From contig NC_133917.1 of the NCBI RefSeq assembly GCF_964199755.1, positions 4,903,967-4,967,966 of the forward strand: a stretch of DNA of 64,000 nt. Reading direction: 5' to 3'. A program made the translations under genes and the position numbers. Positions 1 through 11,329 of this stretch are shown piece after piece. The DNA comes from Larus michahellis (taxonomy: Eukaryota; Chordata; Aves; Charadriiformes; Laridae). The number at the start of each line of letters is the position of its first letter. The first letter of the stretch is position 1. Below the pieces are notes generated by a model. That model had not been told where the DNA came from and made no database searches. It worked only from the letters and a program-made list of their open reading frames with translations.

Positions 1-488
1 CGACGGCGGACACGGGCGGGGACACGGGCACCAACGGCCCTTCGTTCACGGGGGGCAGCCGTGGGCAGGTCGCTGTACCCCGCGAGCGGGCGCCCCCAGC
101 CCCGCTGCCCCCCCGTCCTTAATCCCGTAGGTGCGTTCCGGGCGGCCCCAGGGCGGCGCAAGGAAGACACAGAGACGGTGGGTCGGGGCGCGTGTCCCGC
201 ACGGGTGGGTGTTTCCAGGCGCTCGTAGACGGGTACAGGTGTATGGACACGCGGGGGTGGGACGTCTGCGTGGGGCGGTGCAGCTGCGAGCACGGCTCCG
301 GCACCGGCGGGTCCCACGACAGCTCCGTGGGCAGCGGCGCGCCCGGGACGCGCCCCCCCGCGCCGCCGGTACCACCGCCGCAGCGCGGGCCCCGGTGCCT
401 TGCCCCGGGGCACAGAGCACGGTCCCCCGTGGGTGGGGGGACGTCCCGGGTGCGCCCCCGTCCGGCCCCCCCCGGCCCCGCCCGCTGC
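1..488. other. GC-rich region downstream of TAC3
   Basis: This stretch lies 3' of the TAC3 stop codon on the minus strand, so part of it is probably TAC3 3' UTR or a further 3' exon. It is very GC-rich and full of short open frames that resemble no family I recognise. I see no AATAAA or ATTAAA on the minus strand, so the TAC3 transcript end is not fixed and may lie outside the window. Confidence 0.4.
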
Positions 489-1144
489 TCACGCCGCCCG
501 CAGCGGGGTGCCGCCGGCCGGGGCGGGTCCCGGGGAGCACCCGGGGACCGGGCCGATGCGCCCCCGCCCCGCCGGCCGCCCGGGCTCCGCCGCCCGCTTC
601 CCCATGAGCCCCACGAAGAAGTCGTGCATGTCCCCTGCGGAGAGACCCGCCGTCAGCGCCGCGGAACCTGGCACCGGGGCCGGCACCGGGGCTGGCACCG
701 GGTGGGACTTACGCTTCTGCGGAGCCGCGGGAGCGGGGGGACCTGGAAGAGACCGAAGCGGGTGAGCGGCGCCGGCGCGGACCGGGCGTGCCGACCCCCC
801 CGCACCCCCCCCGACCCCTCCCGCATCCCCTCCGCACCCCACGGGCCTCACCGGCACCCTCCTCCCGCAGCAGCTGCAGGACGGCGGCGAAGGCAGTCCC
901 GGGTCTGCCCCGGGCTCTCCAGGGCAGCGGCTCCGGGACGGGCATCCCCTGCGGGAATAAAGCGGGTGAGTGAGGGACGGGGGGGGCCCGGGAGGGTCCC
1001 GGGTCCGCCCGCTGCTCCCCACGACGGCCGTACCTGTGCGGGGGGCGCGGGGCCCGGCGGGGCGGCGGCGGCGGGGGGGCGGCGGGCGAGAGCGAGCGGC
1101 AGCGCCAGGACGATCAGCGCCGCCAGCGCCGGGCGGCTCCTCAT
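489..1144 (-). CDS. TAC3: Tachykinin-3 precursor (neurokinin B)
   Basis: Secreted neuropeptide precursor; neurokinin B acts on the NK3 receptor (TACR3) and in vertebrates is tied to control of GnRH neurons. Four coding exons on the minus strand: 1144-1034, 948-852, 742-713 and 634-489, all GT-AG, totalling 384 nt (127 residues; human about 121). Exon 1 encodes a signal peptide ([20 protein letters not shown]). The last exon encodes the hallmark [10 protein letters not shown], followed by the amidation and cleavage signal GKR and preceded by KR supplied across the exon 3/4 junction. No second tachykinin (FxGLMG) is visible, so the neurokinin B-related peptide of fish and reptile precursors is absent from these exons. 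The residues between signal peptide and NKB are Ala/Pro-rich and not conserved. The C-terminal end is the least certain part: mammals have further small 3' exons, and the frame here simply runs to a TGA. MYO1A as next neighbour fits human synteny. Confidence 0.9.
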
Positions 1145-1559
1145 CCTCGGGGGGGGCCTGGGGGCGGCGGTCAGCGGCGGAGCAGGGGGGCCCGGGGCCG
1201 CCCCGAGCCAGCGACCCTTCCGCGGGGCGGCCCGGGCCAGGCCCGGGGCCGGGCCAAGCGCTGGGGAGGGAAAGCAGCGACACAGGAGACCGCGGGGCGC
1301 CGGGGGCGGCGCGGACCCCGCTCGTGTCTGCGGCCGGAGGAACCGCGCTGCTTCCCGGGGCTGGGTGGGGGGGACGGGGCGGTAAACCACCCCCCACCCC
1401 CCCGTCCTGGGGAGGGGCCTGTACCAGGGGCTGCCTTACAGAGGTGCGGGGGGTGTGTGTGTACACATTATGGGGGATGCATCGCAGAGGTGAGGTGGGG
1501 GTACAGGGGCAGACCTGGGGGGTCCCGAGCCACCGGTCGTGCCTGTGGTGCCGCATTTG

Positions 1560-1740
1560 TGCAGTCACACACCAGCCGGACCATGCAAACACGCACACGG
1601 GACCGAGCGTGGTCACACAGAGATCACAAACATGGTCTCCGACTCAGCTCCGCACAATCACCTGTGTCAGCACACACATGTGTCCCATGGCACACACACA
1701 CGTCCCCTGACACACCCACTAGCACACAGATGTGCTTGAT
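1560..1740. repeat. CA/TG-rich degenerate simple repeat
   Basis: Interrupted runs of CACACA and TGTG fill this segment, and a similar stretch lies at about 2385-2600. They look like decayed dinucleotide microsatellites. No unit is long enough to call a clean array. Confidence 0.5.
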
Positions 1741-3033
1741 GATAGCCAGATTCCAGACTTGCTTCCAGAGCCCCCTCCCAAAGTCAAGTGGCATCTTCAC
1801 CCCATCTCTCCTCCCGACCTGTGCCCTCCCCAGTGGCTTCACCAGCTTCTCCCTCCTCCCTTCTCCCAGCCCAAGCTGGGCAAGGACAGGACACGGCAAC
1901 CCCCCATGAACCCTGGGGCCAGGTGCCCACAGACCTGCTGAGCCCTCAGGTGTTGCCCGGTGGCTGCAGAGCGGGAGACGCAGCAAGACGAGGTGGGCAG
2001 CGGCTGCAGGCTGCGATGACGGCTCTCCCAGCGCGGGCTCAGCCAGGCGACGAAGTACCGGGGTGCTGCTGCTGCACGGAGTTTAATAAGGGGCTCTGCC
2101 TGTGGCACGGTGTGGGTGGGCGAGAGGAGAGCCGCCAATGGGGGCCGGGGGGGTGGTACCCCCACCCTGCAGCTTCACACCCACGCAGGCACCGTGTCAC
2201 CGACAGGCACCCATTACACAGACAGAGTCACACCACGACACCAGCGCGCCCACGCAGGCGTGCCAGCTCCCCACCACACCGCAGCACTCCATGGTAGGGG
2301 GCCAGCACGGGCGCTCTGCCCACGCAGCCCCCAGCCCCTCCTCGCACCACAGGCATGGGGGGAAATGCACGCCCGAGCACAATGCAGTCATTGGCACGTG
2401 TGGGCACACACGTGGCAGGAGCAGTCCCGTCTGCTGCGGTGGCATGGCTGTTGGTGGTGGCTCTGCAGCCAGGCTTTGGGAGGTCTCACACCGCAGCGGG
2501 GATCAGCCAGGCTCCCACCACACACATGGTGCACACACATGTTCATCTGCACACACATATGAGGATTCAACTGCGCGCATAAGCACATGCATGCCCACAC
2601 ACACTCTCTGTACCATCTCCTGGCTTGCCCAGTCCCGTGCTGCCCGTGGGGAGCGCTCCTGGCCCTGGGGGGCCTCGTCTGCCTCTCCCTGGACCCCTCT
2701 GGGACCCAGCACTGCCAGCACCCCCAGTGGCTCGAATCCTACTTGGCCTCCTGGGAGCCTGGGCTCAGTCCTGCATCCCCCATCCCCAGCCACCTCCCCA
2801 CCCTCACCCCGGGCAGGGGCTGGGATGTGCGTAGATGGAAGATGGGGAGGAAAAGCTGGGGGGAAGCTGGAGGGACACAAGGGAAGGGGGGACAACGCAG
2901 GCCAACAAGTGAGAGCCACCGACTCCAGCCCAAGCAACAGGCAGCCGCGGTGGCCCCGCAGGATGGTGGCCTGGCAGCGGCGGCTCACGTGGCAGCAGAG
3001 CCTGGGGCAGGGCAGCATCTGCAGTGCCGGCGA

Positions 3034-3082
3034 TGTTAATTAAATCGGAGCCTGGCCAGAGATGGCCTAATTAATTAATAAC
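3034..3082. promoter_or_regulatory. AT-rich island with HNF1-like sites
   Basis: Two TTAATTAA-type motifs lie about 30 bp apart in GC-rich DNA: GTTAATTAAAT near 3035 and, on the minus strand, GTTATTAATTAA ending near 3082. The second resembles the HNF1 consensus GTTAATNATTAAC. It lies about 1.1 kb beyond the MYO1A poly(A) signal. HNF1 drives many enterocyte brush-border genes, so a gut enhancer is possible, but this rests on motif resemblance alone. Confidence 0.3.
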
Positions 3083-4137
3083 ACCTACTTGTGTGGTGCC
3101 AAGCACGACGCAGCTGCAAAGAGCCGCGGTGCCCCGAGGTGCGGTGGGTTTGTTTACAGCTCTCGCCCCTCACCACACATGGGCAGGAGGGTCTCGGTGC
3201 TGGGATGTCACACAGCCCGCAGTGGGAAGGGGGGGGAGCCCTTGGAGCCGGGGCACGTCTGTGCTGTCAAGTGCCCCCACGCACACACGTGCCCCTCCAA
3301 GTGCCTGCACTGCCCAAGTGCCCCGGCACACGTGCCCACACATGCCCCCCGTGCACGACAAACCGTGCTGATGCTCCAGGGCCCACCTGGGAGCTGGTGC
3401 TGATGCTGATGTGACGGGGAATTGTCAGCTCCCGAAGGTAACACTGGTGACGTGTGGGGACAGGAAAAAAAAACCCTCTCTGAGAGCTTGATGCATACAG
3501 GAGAGAAAAGGCAGTGGGAGGGGGGGCTGCTATGAGAGCTGTTCAGGGACTCCGGCTCCTGGGGGCTGCAGGAGTGGGCAGAGGTCCTGCAGGAGGCACG
3601 TGGGCTGCAGTGGTGGCACCAGGGCTGTGGAGTGAGGCTCCACAGAGGCTGGCTCCTCTCTGTCCCCCTGCTTTGCTCTGGGCTGCAAGCCTGGTCCCTG
3701 AACACAGCTCCAGCCCCAGAGCCGTGGTGCCAGCCCGGGGAGGCACAGTGGGAAGTACCCTGCGCAGGGGGTCCTGGGCAGGGGGAGATGGGGACGGGCA
3801 GCACAGGCAGGCGGGTGCCGCGGACCTCACGTGCCAGCTGCCCGTGGCCACCCAGAAATTACGTCAGAGCAAGCCGCTTCCCTACTTAATGGAAAAAGTG
3901 GCTGCAATTTGGGGCCTTTCCAATCACCTGCAAGCCGAGCGTCGGCCGCAGTCAGGCAGCAGGAAAGGCAGGGGACCAGGGTAGGGGGGTCTCCATCCCT
4001 GGGGCCAGGCTCTGCCCCCCCGGCTCCAGCACTGTGGCGTCGTGTCCTGGGGCTCTGGCACGACTGGGTGCCCCTGTCCCACCCGTACCAGGGGGTACCC
4101 ACTGCAACACCGCCTGGGTACCAACACCAGAGCATCT

Positions 4138-4143
4138 TTTAAT
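4138..4143 (-). terminator. MYO1A: MYO1A poly(A) signal (ATTAAA)
   Basis: The minus strand reads ATTAAA 82 bp beyond the MYO1A stop codon. This is the commonest variant of AATAAA, and no canonical AATAAA is closer. It implies a very short 3' UTR. Confidence 0.55.
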
Positions 4144-4224
4144 GGATTTGCAGCAATTCCTGGGTGGTGCAAGGACGGGGGGGGGGGTGGGGGGGATGAC
4201 ACAAGGCGGGGGGTGAGCGTCCCC

Positions 4225-7200
4225 TCAGTGGACCAGGACCTCCATCTTGTTGCTGCCCCGCTTCTTGCAGACAGGGATGTTGCTGCCCACCTTGTCTGAC
4301 TCCACCACTGTGATGGCCATGGCGCCCTTTGGGAAGCGGGTGGAGAACCTGGGGGGGAGGGAGGGGCAGAGTGGAGTGGGGACACGCCCAGCCCCACCCC
4401 ACCTCCTGCCCAATGAGCTTCCAGCTGATGCCCCACCCTGTGAGCCTCACCCCTGCGAGCTCTGCCCACACAAGCATCACCCTACCCTACCCCGCCCTGC
4501 CCCACCCTTGTCAGCTCCGCCCTGGACCCCGCCCTGCCCTGCCCTTGTCAACTCCACTCTGGACCCCGCCCTGCCCCACCCTTGTCAACTCCACCCTGGA
4601 CCCCGCCCTGCCCTGCCCTTGTGAGCTCCACCCTGGACCCCGCCCTGCCCCACCCTTGTCAGCTCCACCCTGGACCCCGCCCTGCCCCACCCTGCCCTGC
4701 CCTACTAGTTCCACCCCTGCAAGTCCCACCCCACCCCGCCAGCCCCACCCTCGTCAGCCCCGCCCTCGTCAGCCCCGCCCCCCCCACCCATACTGGTCGG
4801 TGATGTGCAGGGGCAGGGCCTGGGCGGTGGCATCCATAAGGGTCTGGTGCAGGCGGGTGACGAGCTCGATGAGGTGGTCGCTGATGAGCAAGAAATCACC
4901 TTTGGCCCCACCCGTGGAGGTCTGCAGGGAGGAAGAGGGGGTATCAGCCCCGCCAGGGACGCCCTGAGCCCCAGGGGACCCCCCTCCCCAGGTACCTCCT
5001 TGAGGTGCAGGGCCAGGAAGCCATCAGAGAAGCGTGTGACAGAGATGCTGTGGATGTCGCCCAGGCTGAGGATGGTCTTGGGCTGGGCGGCCTTGGGGTC
5101 GGCCAGGACCAGGTGCTCGGTGGTCAGCAGCAGCAGCCGTGGGACTGCCTGCGGGCAGGAGGGGGTGGGGGGGGGGTTCAGTGTGGCCCCGCACACCTCC
5201 CGGGGTGGTGGGGACGGGGCTCACCTTGCCGTTGGCTCTGTTCACCTTCCTCACAGTGTCAGCCATCACCAGCTTGTCCTTGGCCACAGCGTGGAGCTTC
5301 TGGTACTTGGGGTTCTGTGTCAGCCCCAGGTACTCGCCCTGGAAGGGCTGCTGCAGGCTGGGGACAGGACTGTCAGCCGGCGCTGCCCCATGTGCCCCCC
5401 CTGCCCACCCCTGCCAGCCCCCAGCCCCAGCACCTTATGGAGTAAAGAGCCTTCTTGTCCTTGAAGAGCTCGCTGGCATGGAGCTTGGCCTGCAGCAGGG
5501 CCCTGCGCTGTGGCGTCAGCTGCTCCCGGTACTTCTTGCACTGCCGAGGGATGGAGGGGGCGGTTGGGTGCTGCTGAAGACCCCCTGCTGGGGGCCGGTG
5601 TGGACCCAGCCAGAGCCCCCCCATCCACTCTTGCTCCCACCTTCCAGCGGTAGAAGATGCTCCTCAGCTCCTGGTTGGCATCAGCCAGGAACTTGTATGG
5701 CGCAGGGGGCCAGGTCCGGTCCAGCACCAACAGGGGCGGCAGGTTCCTCGCCAGCCCCACCAGGAACTTCTGCACCTGGGGGTGACAACACGGCCGGGGG
5801 TCGGGCTGGTCCCCGGTGCAGCCCCAATGTGGGGGGTAGGAAGGTGCCCCCTCTCCACCCAGCCCTGCTTACCAGCCGCTGGTAGATGAAGTTGGCGAGG
5901 CGGGTGCTGGCCGCAGAGCGGAAATATCTCCTGTATGCCCTGCGGGTCTGCCGGAGGTGGCTGTCAGCGGTGGTGGGGATGCGGCACCTTGCCCCCTTCC
6001 CGCTGCCAGCCCCCACTGGGACACGGGTGTCTGTGTCCCAACTCCCCATCCCCATTGAGCCCCACTGAAGAGGACAGTCGGCTCCAGCCTGACAGGGTGG
6101 GCAGGAGCCAGGGTGGGCAGACAGACAGACAGCCCCAGACACAGCGGCGCGGAGAGCAGGACAGAGGCAGTGGGAGTGCGCGCGGCCCCGCGGCAGGGCT
6201 GGCCCCGTTACCTTGTACCCTCTCCAGTAAGCAGCGATGGTGGTGGCAGCTGTGTGACGGTGGCACTGGGACTTCAGCTCCCGGAGGAGCCGGCGAGACT
6301 GCGGGGGGTGAGGGCCCGGGGAGCCCGAGGTGGCGAGACACAGACACAGATACAGAGCGAGAGGGAGAGAGGCAGGAGAGAGGCAGGAGAGAAGGATGGA
6401 AGACGGGGAGAGGAGATGAGTCTGGTCCTACCATGGGGCATGTGGAGACCCCGTCCCCTCCCGCTGCGCACCCCCTGCCCCACTGCCCACGCTGGGGGGG
6501 ACCTGCAGCCCCGCAGCGCCCAGCCCTCACCTTCCAACCCCGTGCGTACGCCTGGATGATCAGTGCTGACCGCTTCATCTGCTTGTACTTGTTCTTTTGC
6601 TGCAGTGGGAAGAGGTGGGGTGAGTGGGGGAGGGCTCGGGAAAGCCGGGATGCCCTGCCCAAGGCGGGAGGGACTCCCCCCCTCACCATGTGTCCCCGGA
6701 ACCAGGCGGAGATGATGATCTGGCTCTTGCGCATCAGCTGGTACTGGGTCCGGCACCGCCAGCCCCGAAATATCTTCTGGATGAGGGTGGCCAGCTCGGC
6801 CACGCGCTCCTGCCGCCGCCGTTCCAGGTCGAAGAGCTGGGCACAGCCAAGGCAAGCGCTGGGTGCCGAGCGGGGACAGGGACCCCCAGCTGGGAGCCGT
6901 GGCACCGCCCAGGAGCCCCCAGGATGGGCTCAGGGCCGCCCATGGTGTCAGGGGACCCGTGGGGCTGGCACCCACTCGGGTCAGGTCCTGCACCCCCCTA
7001 GCAGCCCAACTGCCCCACAGCAGGGTCGCCCTGGCTCCCCCATCCCCGGACTCACGGTGCGCGGTGAGCGGATGAAGATCTTGGTGTGGCCGAAGGCCAG
7101 CTCCTCGGGGGGGAACGCCAGGTCTGCCAGCAGCACCTCGGTCCCCTCCCTGCACCGCGGCGGGGGATGAGGCTGGTCAGAGCCCGGCAGCCCCTGGGCC

Positions 7201-10200
7201 ACCAGACGCGTCCACAGTCTGGCCCAGCCCCATACCTGTGGCTACCGGTCCAGCGGGGCCAGGTGCGGGGGCTCAGCATCTTGTAGCGCTCCAGGAAGGA
7301 GTCATAGAGCTGGCGGAAGGCATAGCCTGCTCGCCGCACCCGCACGTTCTCCATCAGCCCCAGGTACCGGATCTGCGCCAGCACCAGCTCCGGCGTGAAA
7401 AGCATGGCCGTTTTGGTCTCGTTGGGCTTGATGCACCTGGGGAGGGTGGCGGTGGGCTGGGGAGGGGGTCCCGCTGGTGCCAGGCCTGGGCTGGGGACTC
7501 CCGCCGGGGTCAATACCTGATGTAGTTGGGGTTCTTGGAGTAGAGGTTCTTCATCAATGTTGCCACTGAGGCTTTGAACTGGAAGCTGGCGGTGGGGGGC
7601 AGCTTGAGGGAGACCTTCTGGGGGTCTCCCTCGGGGAAGAGGGAGTGCAGCAGCGCGTGTTGAGAGGCCCACATGGCCTGCGAGAGGTCACGGAAGAGCA
7701 GGTCGTTGTTCTTCTCGATAAAGCCCGTCACATTGTAGGTCACCTGGGGGTGGGAGCGGGGTCAGGGCTCAGCTGGGTGCATGGGGGATGTGTGCAGGGA
7801 GGGAGGAGAGAGCGAGCGGGTTACGGTTCTGTGTCTCTGTGCCCGTTTGCTCCCGTGGAAAGCTGGGAAGAGGACCCAGGGGTCCTGGCTGCCCCCATCA
7901 GGGCCGGGGCACTGGGTGCCGGTGGGTGCCCGTGGCACCGGCAGACCTTGCCAGCGTAGTGGTGGATGCGGAAGCATTGCGACGGTAGGCTGGCGTCCAT
8001 GACGTGCTGGGCGTTCTGTGTCTCCTTGCTCTCATAGTGCTTGTGGGTGGCGAAGAGCTGGTTGAGCTTGGTGAGGAAGGTGTCCTCGTTGACCACGCCG
8101 GGACGCAGGCACTCCTCATCCAGCATGGCCAGGATCCCGCACTTGCTCTGCACCGTCACGGACAGTGTCACCCCAAACCAACCCTGGCCTTGAGCAGCAG
8201 CTCCATCGATGTGGGGCTGCCCAGGGCTCTGCTCAGCCTGAACTCACGCCGGGTGTGATGGGGGTGCTGGGACCCCCACCCAGGGCCTCAGCAATGGGGG
8301 GCAACTCACATTCTCGATCAAGTTGCAGATGATGCTGTTGTCGAAAAACTCTACTGGGGTCCACTGAATGCCCTGGGAGCAGACAGGGGTCAGAGGCACA
8401 GATCCCCAGACACGTGGTGCACGGACCCTGCCCCACGGATACCCCCCCCAGTTGATTTGGGGCAGGAACCGGACAACCGGCCACAGGGACTGGGATCCTG
8501 AATCCCTCCCTGCCTTCCTGCTATTGAATCTGCTCACGGCAGGGAGCGGGGTGAGGGCGGGACGTGCTGCAGAGCTGTCTCTGGCACTTCCCCATCCCCG
8601 GGGGGTCTCGCACGGCAGAGGAGCCACATCCAGCCTGAGCAGCACGGGCCGGGGATACCTCTCGGATGTACTCCTCCTGCTCCTCCTTCAGGGTCATCAG
8701 GATGAAGATCTGCTGCAGCTTCTCATTGCAGTAGTTGATGATGAACTGCTCAAAGCCATTGTCCTGCAAGAGAAGGGTCCTGCGTGGTCATGGACCACGT
8801 GCCCAAGCCCCCAGCCCTGCCCCATGTCCCACCAGCCGCCCCAGCCCCCCCCAGCAGCAGGATGGTGCTGTGTAGGCCCTGGACTCACCTGGAAGATCTC
8901 AAAGCCATAGATGTCCAGGACACCCATCACTTTCCTCTGCTTGCCCGGCTTCACCTGAGGAGGCAGCAGGGTGCTGGGCTGTGTCCCGGCCCCGTGTGGG
9001 GTGGGAGTCTGGGGCCCCATGCAGGATGGGGGGGCTGGTGCCTGTCACTCCCAGGCGCTCACCTGGATGCTGGTGTTGATGCGGTTCACCAGCCAGTCGA
9101 AGAGGCGGCTGTAGATGTTCTTGGCCAGCGCATCCCGGCCGTAGTAGCCCTGGGGAGAGGAGTGAAGGGCTTGTGCCAGTTCCTGGGGGGCTGCTGGGCA
9201 CCACCTCTGTGGCAGGGGCCGGCCCCGCTCACCTGGGGGACGCTGAGGGTGGTCCGCACCATCTCGTCCCGTGCCTTCACCGTGCGGGAGCACAGTGCCT
9301 GCTCCAGGATGCTAGGGTCCAGCCCGATCAGCTCGCAGATCTCCTGCAGCTCTGCGGGGGCGCTTGCAGCTCAGCGCTGACGGGGCCAAGCCGGGGGGCG
9401 AGCAGGGACCCCCCCACCTGGGCCAGGTCTGTCCCCATCCTTGTCCCTACCCTGTGTCTCAGCGATGCTGCAGGCCTCCATCCCACTGGCCTGGAAGCTG
9501 CTGCTCAGCTGCACGTTGCCCAGCTTGAGCACCACGGCCGTCACCTCCAGCAGCGCCGTCACCTCAGCGGGCGAGAAGCCGATGACCCTCATGGCATCCT
9601 GGGGACGGACACAGGCAGCTCAGGGGGATAGGGTCACCCCCAGGGTGTTTTGGGGAGCGTGTGATGCCTTCCTGGCCCCCTCAGGGTCGCAGCCAGCAGT
9701 ACCTGCATGGCACGGAAATTGGCTGCATCATCCATGCCAGGCAGCCCGGAGCTCTCCCGGTTCAGGTAGCCGTAGTGCCGGCAGTCCTGATGGAGCTTCA
9801 GCTGCTCTGGGGGGGCAGGAGGAGGCTCAGCCATGGTCTCCTCAGCCCCCCCAACCCCCTGTTCTGGGGGGCCTGGACCTACGGAGCAGCTGCGCCGAGC
9901 CCCCGGCCAGGAGCTGGTAGAAGATGTGGAAGTTCCTCTCGCCCTTCACGTGCCGGACGATGCGGGATTTCTCCAGCAGGTCTGCGGGCAGGGGTCAGTG
10001 TCACCGGGGCATGCGAAGTGAGACACGCCACCCCCCGGGATGGGTAAATCAGTACTCACAGTTGCTAATGACCCCTCCCAGGGGCTCCCCCTTGAAGTCG
10101 AACTCCACGTCCATGTACTTGCCCTGGGAACAGGCTCGGGTCAGGACAGAGGGACGCCAGGGGGTGCGGCAGCCCCGCTCCCATGTCCACAGTCCCACCC

Positions 10201-11308
10201 CCTGCTGTGCTCCAGCCCCATCAGGGTCCCCGTGGCCATGGCAGTGTCTGGCCCCGGGGAACTCAGCTCCACCATCCCTGTTTCCCAGTCACTCACGAAT
10301 CGGGAAGAGTTGTCGTTGCGGATGGTCTTGGCATTTCCAAAGGCTGCGGGGGGAGGATGGGGTTACACCATGGGCAGGGGGGGCTGTGCCGACCCCTGGG
10401 ACGGGCACAGGGAGTGGGGCACATACCCTCCAGCACGGGGTTGGACTGCAGGAGCTGCTCCTTCACCTTGTCCACTTCCTCCCCTTTGCTGCACACAGCC
10501 GCCACGTAGGACATCACCAGCTTGCTGGCCTCTGCGGGCGAGGGGCCATGGGTGCCGGGGCCATGGCTGCCCGTCCCACAAGCCCCTCGCAGCCCTGCAG
10601 CGCCCAGCGGCAGCCCCAGCTCTACCTGTTTTGCCGGCCCCGCTCTCGCCAGTGATGAGGATGCACTGGTCCCGGTCCCGGTCCCGCAGTGAGCGGTAGG
10701 CATCATCAGCAATGGCGTAGCTGGGGGTGAGGAGGGGTTAGAAGGGGGCTGGAGCAGGCCGGGGGCTTCAGGAAACACCAAGAGTCCCCCCATTGTGGCT
10801 GTGAGGCCACCCTGAGTGGACTCCCCCAGACCCCAAAGCCACGGGCTCGCCCCTTGGCAGGGTCCAGCGGGACCGAGGGCACCCCGGGGCTGCCGGGCTC
10901 CCCGTGCTCACATGTGGGGCTTCACAGCAAAGAAGTTGCAGTTGTGGTACTCCTGCACTTTCTCGGGGGTGTAGATGGGCAGGGACTGGTAGGGGTTCAC
11001 CGAGATCACCACGTTCCCGATGTATGTCTGCAGGTAAGCAGGATGGCGTGGGTGTGGGGCCAGGAGGACCCAGCCCAGACCCTGGTGGTCCCCATTCCAG
11101 AGCCCATACCCCGCTCCCCACCCCAGATCCCGCACCCTCCCCTCCTCCCTCCCCCCCAGACCCCTGCCCCTGGCCTGGTGCCCACGTAGATGTCGCTGTG
11201 GCGGAAGCGTTCCTGCAGCGTGTGGAGCAGTGACTCCTCCGTGAGCGGGTCCAGCAGCACCAGATCCCCAACGGCCGCGGCATCCAGCAGCGAGGTGGTG
11301 GCTTCCAT
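4225..11308 (-). CDS. MYO1A: Unconventional myosin-Ia (brush border myosin I)
   Basis: Single-headed motor linking microvillar actin to the apical membrane of enterocytes. There are 28 coding exons: 11308-11186, 11027-10912, 10720-10626, 10531-10427, 10343-10297, 10123-10060, 9981-9883, 9806-9703, 9598-9451, 9351-9233, 9149-9063, 8954-8889, 8763-8659, 8372-8310, 8147-7947, 7743-7517, 7436-7236, 7149-7056, 6836-6687, 6599-6531, 6298-6212, 5947-5873, 5775-5641, 5540-5434, 5357-5225, 5148-4996, 4921-4794, 4348-4225. They sum to 3,225 nt (1,074 residues plus stop; human 1,043). P-loop GESGAGKT is at residues 104-111; DIYGFEIF and NPNYIRCIKPNE are present. IQ motifs occupy about 700-790 ([11 protein letters not shown] onward), then a TH1 membrane-binding tail to VLVH. 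MYO1A rather than MYO1B is indicated by [21 protein letters not shown] and by the position beside NEMP1. The start is MEATTSLLD, just after a 5' UTR acceptor. Exon 21 (6298-6212) adds an extra IQ motif absent from human. Confidence 0.96.
4495..4695. repeat. 37-bp minisatellite in the last MYO1A intron
   Basis: The motif CTGGACCCCGCCCTGCC recurs at 4522, 4559, 4596, 4633 and 4670, exactly 37 bp apart, giving about five copies that differ by a few bases. A shorter repeat built on CCTCGTCAGCCCCGC follows at 4735-4790. Both sit in the intron between the last two coding exons. Confidence 0.85.
6212..6298 (-). other. MYO1A: MYO1A 29-codon exon encoding an additional IQ motif
   Basis: This exon is 87 nt, phase 0 at both ends, and so can be skipped without changing frame. 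It encodes residues 762-790, including [11 protein letters not shown], an IQ-like calmodulin-binding segment. Human MYO1A runs straight from the third IQ to the equivalent of the next exon (KNYRKYFRSEAA). From memory, a chicken brush-border myosin I isoform with a 29-residue calmodulin-binding insert was described by Halsall and Hammer in 1990; the length matches exactly. Skipping it gives 1,045 residues. Confidence 0.8.
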
Positions 11309-11329
11309 GGCTGGATGACTCCGGGGTGG
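11309..11329 (-). other. MYO1A: MYO1A 5' UTR part of the first coding exon
   Basis: On the minus strand CTCTGCCCCAG forms a good acceptor 21 nt before the ATG. The transcript therefore has an intron in its leader and at least one upstream noncoding exon. Confidence 0.6.

Larger units (their letters stand above)
1145..4137. other. Intergenic region between TAC3 and MYO1A
   Basis: No coding exon recognised on either strand. The part next to TAC3 (about 1145-1430) is CpG-rich and is the likely TAC3 promoter and 5' UTR. The middle is CA/TG-rich. A short AT-rich island at 3034-3082 stands out from the GC-rich surroundings and is listed separately. Long open frames here are products of high GC content and have no recognisable domains. 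Confidence 0.5.
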
